A DNA stretch of 64,000 bases from the NCBI GenBank assembly GCA_002701385.1, contig NZVD01000057.1:276608-340607 (forward strand), read 5' to 3'. Below the pieces are notes generated by a model that saw nothing but the letters and a program-made list of their open reading frames with translations, did not search any database and was not told the DNA's origin. A program made the position numbers and the translations under genes. Source of the stretch: Rhodopirellula sp. (GTDB taxonomy: Bacteria > Planctomycetota > Planctomycetia > Pirellulales > Pirellulaceae). This document shows, piece by piece, positions 58,720 through 64,000 of the stretch. Numbering within the stretch: position 1 is the first letter of the stretch; each line of letters begins with the position of its first letter.

Positions 58720-61635
58720 ATGTGGCGTCGCTGTTTAGGAACGGTTGGATATCTGGCAATTGTCCTGATTGCCTACTCCGTCTATGCACTGGCGGCAGCT
58801 CCCGTTATTGAACCTGAATACACCAGCCCAACAACCACGTCAGAGGATTCGGAGTTCTACTGGCAGACCGCTCCGTCTCAAAGCCGGCAAATGCTCAGTC
58901 AGATCTTCAAAGAAGATGCCTGGCAACTTGATTCCCCGAAAGTATTTGAGTTTTCACAAGGTGAAGGAAATACCCCCGGAATACTCTTATTTCAGGAATA
59001 TGAGCAACTTGATGGTGAGTTCCTTATCAAACCTTGCACTTGCGTTATCTTCCAATCCAAAAATAAAAAATCGCGAATTGTTACAATGCACGCGCCAAGC
59101 GGGGCTGTGCTAAATGTCGACGCTCTGGCTTCGGAGCCAACGACTGACAATCAGGAAGCACTGACCGGCCGATTGATTGGTGATGTTATCATTCATAGCC
59201 AGGAATCAGAGCCCGGAGCCAACGACGGAATTCAATTCATCACTCGCAATGTTCAATTCGAAAAGAACCGCATCTGGACGACTCATGATGTGGAATTTCA
59301 GTACGCAGGCCACCTTGGACGTGGTCGGGACTTGATTATCACTTTAGGCGAGCAGGAAAAAAACAGTCTCGACTCAACAAACAGTCGTCCTTTTTCCCGA
59401 GTCGATTCTATTGAGTTGATTCATGTTGATGAGCTGGTTTTACAAATGGAACGTGAATTACTGCCCGGCGCAGGTCCATTAGTAGTAACCGACCGAAACT
59501 CGGTTTCAGCTCAAAGCAACTCAGAGATGGTCATTCAATGTAACGGCCCGTTCAGGATCGATCAGGCCAATTCCCAACTATCGTTAGAAGATCAGGTCCA
59601 AGTCACGTTTAAACGGGATGGGGAAGTCGATGACACCATGGTCTGCGATAAACTTCAGGTTACCTTTACTCCGCCCTATACCAATCAATCCGATACAACC
59701 AATCCTTTGCTCGACACCTCTGGTCAGTTCAATCCACAAAGCATTATCGCTGACGGAAATCCCGTGCTGATCCAATCACCCTCGCGTCAGTTGGCGATTA
59801 AAGGGCAGAGAGTTTCTATCGATTTGGACGAGTTGAAATTCTCCATCAAAGATGCGGTTGAGAGCACGATAACGTTTGAAAATTTTTCGATCAAAGTGCC
59901 CAAACTCGAATACACCTTTGCGGACGACTTCAGTCGCTTAGGCACTTACAAAGCAGAAGGGCCGGGCGAATTACGTCTTGCTGCAAGCCCTAATGAACCA
60001 GCTCAGTCAGAGCTCTTTGTTCAGTGGCAAGCAAACAGTACTTTGACAGTCAATGATCAACAGGAAAAGGTACTAGCACTCAATAAAGACGCTCGTATCC
60101 AGATTTCAGAAACCGAATCGATATCCAGTGACCGCCTGCATGTGTGGCTGGAAGAAATTGAGGTGCCGTCGGCTGATAGCAAGGAGGCTGAATTCGAGTT
60201 AACGCCCTACAAGATGGTGGCAACAGGCCATGTCGAAATTGACTTACCGGAACTACATGCCAAAGCTCATCAAACGCGAACTTGGATTTCCAGAGAACCC
60301 ACAACGACGGGTTCACAGCCCTCCACAAAACCTGCACTCGACAATCCAATCAAGCTATTTGACCGCTCTCAGAACTCTGGTAATCCTGAAACTCTTAAGC
60401 GATATATTGTGACGGGAGAACTTCTCAACCTCGATTTATATCGTTCTCAGTCGGGCTTGCAAATTAAAGGGGCCAACATGGAAGGTAACTTATCTTTCCA
60501 TCAGCAACCCTTACCCGGACAATCCCGCTCCGCGTTAGCATTACATGGCGAACGAATCAATCTTAAACGCGGCTTATCGGGGCTGGCGGAAATTACGATT
60601 ACGGGAAAAGAGCGACAAGGAAAACCTGCTTGGATCTCTTATGAAGGATTTGAGCTTTCCGGAAATTCAATCCGGCTCGACCAGCAAAGCAATCTTGTTT
60701 GGATTGACGGAGCAGGTGAATTAGTTCACTTAGCACAGGATAACCCAAATCCTGAAAACGCCAAGCGAATTACCTGGGAAGAACAAATGGCGTTCACCGG
60801 TTCCAAGTTTCAACTTTTTGGAAATGTCCAATCCCGCTTTCGTATGCAATCCCCTCAAGGCGAAACCAAAGAGATTTCACTACGTTGTAAAGTACTTGAT
60901 CTCTACTTAAATCAACGCATTGACTTCCAACAGCCACATCTGTCATCGCCGATTCAAATCAGGGAATGCCGAGCTTTGGATCAGGTCGAGATTCACAGGC
61001 GAACGATTGACAAAAATAACCAACATCGTGATCTACAGCACATCCGTGTCGAACACCTCCGTTACTTCCCAAGTGACAATCGGATCGTTTCCGACAAACA
61101 GGGAAGTATTCGATACACATGGGTCGACGATGGAAGCCTGCCGACCATCGGCAAGCCTCTCAGGGACCAGGAGAATATCCAGAGCCTAAACGTGGAATTT
61201 AACAAAGGTGTTCGGGGGGATCTGGCGAATCTGGAACTCAGTTTCCATGGGAAAGTTCAGGCGTTGCTGGGATCCGTGCCACAATGGGACAGCCGGCTCA
61301 CTCCACAAGAGGTGAAACAAAACGAAGGCGTTGAACTCAATTGCGATGAACTCTCGATTGCCAATGTCAGTAATACCGACGATCTTTCGATAGTCATATC
61401 AGCTACCGGAAATACGCACATCGCCATGGCAGGATATACTGCCGTGGCAAATCGGGTTTCCTATTCCCAGTTCAAAAATAACATTGTGCTGGAAGGAGGA
61501 CGGGGTGACGCTCAGTTATGGCTCAACACTAACAAAACCCTCAAACCCAACGCTTCTGCGCGGCGGATTTTCTATGATCTGAAAACCGGTAGTATTGATA
61601 TCCAATCCCCCAGTTTGTTGGACTCCGGTAACTAA
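58720..61635 (+). CDS. OstA/LptC-like LPS export protein
   Basis: The 971-residue protein has one N-terminal membrane segment (about residues 8-28). A long beta-rich periplasmic part follows, with LptC/LptA (OstA)-like stretches such as the GRLIGDVIIHSQ and MVCDKLQVTF regions. Such proteins carry LPS across the periplasm in the Lpt bridge. It follows kdsC by 37 bases, so Kdo synthesis and LPS transport are linked. It is far longer than LptC (about 190 residues) or LptA (about 185), and may combine several bridge units. The family assignment is from pattern, not a search. Confidence 0.72.
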   Translation: MWRRCLGTVGYLAIVLIAYSVYALAAAPVIEPEYTSPTTTSEDSEFYWQTAPSQSRQMLSQIFKEDAWQLDSPKVFEFSQGEGNTPGILLFQEYEQLDGEFLIKPCTCVIFQSKNKKSRIVTMHAPSGAVLNVDALASEPTTDNQEALTGRLIGDVIIHSQESEPGANDGIQFITRNVQFEKNRIWTTHDVEFQYAGHLGRGRDLIITLGEQEKNSLDSTNSRPFSRVDSIELIHVDELVLQMERELLPGAGPLVVTDRNSVSAQSNSEMVIQCNGPFRIDQANSQLSLEDQVQVTFKRDGEVDDTMVCDKLQVTFTPPYTNQSDTTNPLLDTSGQFNPQSIIADGNPVLIQSPSRQLAIKGQRVSIDLDELKFSIKDAVESTITFENFSIKVPKLEYTFADDFSRLGTYKAEGPGELRLAASPNEPAQSELFVQWQANSTLTVNDQQEKVLALNKDARIQISETESISSDRLHVWLEEIEVPSADSKEAEFELTPYKMVATGHVEIDLPELHAKAHQTRTWISREPTTTGSQPSTKPALDNPIKLFDRSQNSGNPETLKRYIVTGELLNLDLYRSQSGLQIKGANMEGNLSFHQQPLPGQSRSALALHGERINLKRGLSGLAEITITGKERQGKPAWISYEGFELSGNSIRLDQQSNLVWIDGAGELVHLAQDNPNPENAKRITWEEQMAFTGSKFQLFGNVQSRFRMQSPQGETKEISLRCKVLDLYLNQRIDFQQPHLSSPIQIRECRALDQVEIHRRTIDKNNQHRDLQHIRVEHLRYFPSDNRIVSDKQGSIRYTWVDDGSLPTIGKPLRDQENIQSLNVEFNKGVRGDLANLELSFHGKVQALLGSVPQWDSRLTPQEVKQNEGVELNCDELSIANVSNTDDLSIVISATGNTHIAMAGYTAVANRVSYSQFKNNIVLEGGRGDAQLWLNTNKTLKPNASARRIFYDLKTGSIDIQSPSLLDSGN

Positions 61636-61637
61636 AA

Positions 61638-62387
61638 TTACGCAACCGGTAATCTCAAACGCTCCTGTTCCATACGTTCGACGAGAAACTCAACCGCCTG
61701 TTGAGCCTGAACGTTGTAGTAGGCAAAACCATGCCCACCGGCGGATGTCTCGAAATCATATTCGTGAGGCACGCCAAGTGAATATAGCTTCATCTGTAGG
61801 CGATCAACACCTTCAAACCAGTACGAGTCGACAGGATCACAACAGAAAAACTGATGACGCGGCCAATTGAGCGGATGAATATGTAGCAACGCGGAATCCT
61901 GACGAGCCACCTCGGGATCGTCATACATTTGAGGCAACGTCTCATCAATGCCTTGCTTCATTCGCAGATGATAGTCAATGGCCGGAGAAATCGCTGCGAC
62001 GACAGGAAAGAGCCCTGGGTATTTGTAACTCAATCGCAGAGCTCCCTGGCCTCCCATACTGGTGCCTAACAAAGCCACTCGCGGAGTGGTAACTCCCCAG
62101 TGATCTTGGATATGACACATCACATCATCTTTGACAAAGCTCTCAGCAGTTTTTTGCATATCAAATTCATCACAAATCCGATCGGACCACCAACTGCGTT
62201 GCGTACGTGGACCGATGACCCGTAAGCCAAAACGCTCAAATTGCTCTGTGAACGCCGGCTTATCGTTAAGCCACTCGCCACTCACTCCATGAAGATAAAC
62301 AATAACGTATTGATGTTCAGAAGGCTGCGTTGGCTCAAAAACTTCGCAGTCATGGCCAGCTAATTCAATTGTTGACCACATACTCAT
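61638..62387 (-). CDS. alpha/beta-hydrolase, esterase D-like
   Basis: The 249-residue protein has the nucleophile elbow GTSMGG with Ser110. Likely partners are Asp184 (CCDPVDS) and His219 (GGHGF), forming a catalytic triad. The layout resembles S-formylglutathione hydrolase/esterase D enzymes, but the substrate is unknown. No signal peptide is seen. Its stop lies 2 bases from that of the OstA-like gene, to which it is convergent. It may start at the second Met (62381). Confidence 0.82.
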   Translation of the reverse strand: MSMWSTIELAGHDCEVFEPTQPSEHQYVIVYLHGVSGEWLNDKPAFTEQFERFGLRVIGPRTQRSWWSDRICDEFDMQKTAESFVKDDVMCHIQDHWGVTTPRVALLGTSMGGQGALRLSYKYPGLFPVVAAISPAIDYHLRMKQGIDETLPQMYDDPEVARQDSALLHIHPLNWPRHQFFCCDPVDSYWFEGVDRLQMKLYSLGVPHEYDFETSAGGHGFAYYNVQAQQAVEFLVERMEQERLRLPVA

Positions 62388-62481
62388 TTACTCAATGTGA
62401 CATCTTGTGTGTTTAGGAGAAACAATGAAGTTTAATTGATTAGAGACAATGAGTACAATGGCCTGAACGAATTCGGATAGG

Positions 62482-63081
62482 GTGGAGCAGCCTATTAGTT
62501 ACAACGCCGCCAATGTCGACGAAACTTGTGCTCAACAGGATTTTTCGGTGAAAGTACTCATTTCAGAAGAGCAATTGCAGCAGGGCATTTCGGAGATGGC
62601 CAGTGCGATTAATGCGCGACTGGACAACCAACCCCTGACGGTCATCTGTGTGATGACGGGCAGCATCATCGTGGTTGCTGATCTCATACGGCAACTTACC
62701 ATGCCTGTAAAGCTAGGCTCGGTTCATGCTAGTAGCTACCGCGGGGCCACCAATCGAGGCAATCTGAATCTCGATACCTCGATGCTTCCAAATTTACAGG
62801 ATGCTAACGTCCTAATCGTGGATGACATCTTCGATACTGGACATACGCTACATGCGGTAACTCAACATATGAATTCGCTTGGCGTTGCAAGCCTGCACAC
62901 CGCCGTTCTACTTTACAAACACGGACGACAAGAACTTGCACTGGATGTCGACTTTATAGGATTTGAAATTCCGGACGAATTTGTTGTGGGATACGGTTTA
63001 GACTACCAGGGAATCTACCGCAATCTTCCTTATATAGGCGTCATGGAACATGAAGACCTTTCAGCTAACGAAAAAGAATAA
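62482..63081 (+). CDS. hpt: hypoxanthine phosphoribosyltransferase
   Basis: The enzyme joins purine bases and PRPP in salvage. The 199-residue protein has the PRPP-binding loop VLIVDDIFDTGHT near residues 110-122 and the VMTGSIIVVADL block. The start is uncertain: GTG 62482 fits the open frame, while GTG 62548 has an AGGA site about 7 bases upstream and gives a product of 177 residues, the usual family length. The next gene starts 26 bases after its stop. Confidence 0.88.
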   Translation: MEQPISYNAANVDETCAQQDFSVKVLISEEQLQQGISEMASAINARLDNQPLTVICVMTGSIIVVADLIRQLTMPVKLGSVHASSYRGATNRGNLNLDTSMLPNLQDANVLIVDDIFDTGHTLHAVTQHMNSLGVASLHTAVLLYKHGRQELALDVDFIGFEIPDEFVVGYGLDYQGIYRNLPYIGVMEHEDLSANEKE

Positions 63082-63107
63082 GGCAAGCACGAAAAGTAAG
63101 ACCCGTT

Positions 63108-64000
63108 ATGGCTGGAATGAGAATTGCAATGATAACCCGACGTTTTTGGCCACTGGTGGGTGGCGCAGAAATGGTCATGGCGAATCTTGCTTCTGAATTC
63201 CAGCGACAAGGTGTCGACCCAGTCTTACTAACCGCCCAATGGGATCCGACCTGGCCAATGCAATTCACTCATCGTGAAGTCAGTGTTCAGAGATTGGCGA
63301 ATCCCGAGCGAAAGGGATGGGGGACATACGTTTATATGGATGCTCTCTCGAAGTGGCTTCGAACCAACCGGCATACATACGACATCGCCTTTGTTTCAAT
63401 GCTAAAACACTCTGCGTATTCAGCAGTGACAGCTTGCCGCAAACAACCACAAGGCGTAGTACTCCGAGTCGAAGGAGGGGGGACTACAGGGGATTGCAAC
63501 TGGCATAATATTGCTCGGTTTGGCAATCGTATTCGGCGACGATGTAAAGAGGCCAATGCAGTGATTGCCCCAAGTGATGCCACCTATGATGAGTTGGTCG
63601 AAGCACAATTCGCCTTGGATCGCATCCATCAAATTCCTAACGGCGTCGCGTTATCCGAAACGCCTCAGACTCCCGAGTCGATAACTGCTGCACGACAGAT
63701 TTTATGCCAAAACAATCGAGACTTCACCTCTCATCCAGATCATTACGTCAGCGTTTACACCGGTCGATTAACGAGGAATAAAGGACTTTTTGAATTACTG
63801 GATGCCTGGCGGGTCGTCGTTCATCAAAGGCCACACAGCCAACTATGGCTAATCGGAGAAGGGCCGGACCGAGAAGCCCTGTATGATCGAATTCGTGAAT
63901 TACAACTAACCGGCCATGTCCTGATGCCTGGAGCTTTTGACGATGTAAGCGATCTGTTAAAAGCTGCCAATTCATTTGTTCTGCCGTCGTATACAGAAGG
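63108..64000 (+). CDS. GT4-type glycosyltransferase, partial
   Basis: The gene runs off the right edge, and 297 codons are present. The start RIAMITRRFWPLVGGAEMV is typical of GT-B (GT4) enzymes. A later VYTGRLTRNKGLFELLDAW and LWLIGEGPDREAL form the nucleotide-sugar domain, and the visible end SYTEG is the start of the Glu-x7-Glu motif. Such enzymes build polysaccharide or LPS, which suits the nearby kdsD, kdsC and OstA-like genes. The acceptor is unknown. Confidence 0.88.
   Translation, partial: MAGMRIAMITRRFWPLVGGAEMVMANLASEFQRQGVDPVLLTAQWDPTWPMQFTHREVSVQRLANPERKGWGTYVYMDALSKWLRTNRHTYDIAFVSMLKHSAYSAVTACRKQPQGVVLRVEGGGTTGDCNWHNIARFGNRIRRRCKEANAVIAPSDATYDELVEAQFALDRIHQIPNGVALSETPQTPESITAARQILCQNNRDFTSHPDHYVSVYTGRLTRNKGLFELLDAWRVVVHQRPHSQLWLIGEGPDREALYDRIRELQLTGHVLMPGAFDDVSDLLKAANSFVLPSYTE

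Overview
The window is a stretch of bacterial chromosome dominated by the core gene-expression cluster. The organism is most likely a planctomycete of the Planctomycetales type. This is inferred from the unusual EF-Tu effector loop, a sigma factor with several N-terminal helix-turn-helix modules, long acidic tails on NusG and several ribosomal proteins, the type of EF-G, a MnmE-like GTPase without its C-terminal cysteine motif, and Kdo/LPS genes in an otherwise planctomycete-like setting. Base composition is moderate. No insertion sequence, prophage, integrase or CRISPR array was seen.

Layout. 22-9114: metabolic and envelope genes (LarC, a methyltransferase, GAPDH with its own promoter and terminator, an M3 peptidase, two exported TPR proteins, FxsA). 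9159-15607, minus strand: MnmE-like GTPase, CoaX and ObgE as a tightly coupled run behind L27, then an exported LysM protein and an exported unknown protein. 16267-17940: the multi-HTH sigma factor. 18267-20358: tRNA Thr-Tyr-Gly-Thr, tuf, tRNA-Trp. 20735-34160: secE, nusG, rplK, rplA, rplJ, rplL, rpoB, rpoC. 34497-37656: rpsL, rpsG and an EF-G. 38146-53790: the joined S10, spc and alpha operons from rpsJ to rplQ, including secY, adk and a 37-codon rpmJ. 53911-55608: a divergent pair, a zinc metallopeptidase and a lipoprotein. 55890-64000: aldolase, KdsD, KdsC, an OstA/LptC-like export protein, an esterase, a phosphoribosyltransferase and the start of a glycosyltransferase that runs off the window.

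How it fits together. The tRNA-tuf-secE-nusG-L11-rpoBC and S10-spc-alpha orders are the ancestral bacterial ones, but rpmD, rpsD, infA, map and the fusA-linked tuf are missing from their usual places. Spacers are long, and several carry hairpins or terminator-like structures that look like internal control points (before secE, rpoB, rpsL, rpsJ, rplF and obgE). The KdsD-KdsC-OstA-like run plus the glycosyltransferase indicates Kdo synthesis and LPS transport.

The most unusual signals are the repeated addition of long Glu/Ala/Asp-rich tails to different proteins of the transcription-translation machinery (NusG, L10, S17, L17), and the sigma factor with three predicted DNA-binding modules in front of a core that appears to lack region 3.
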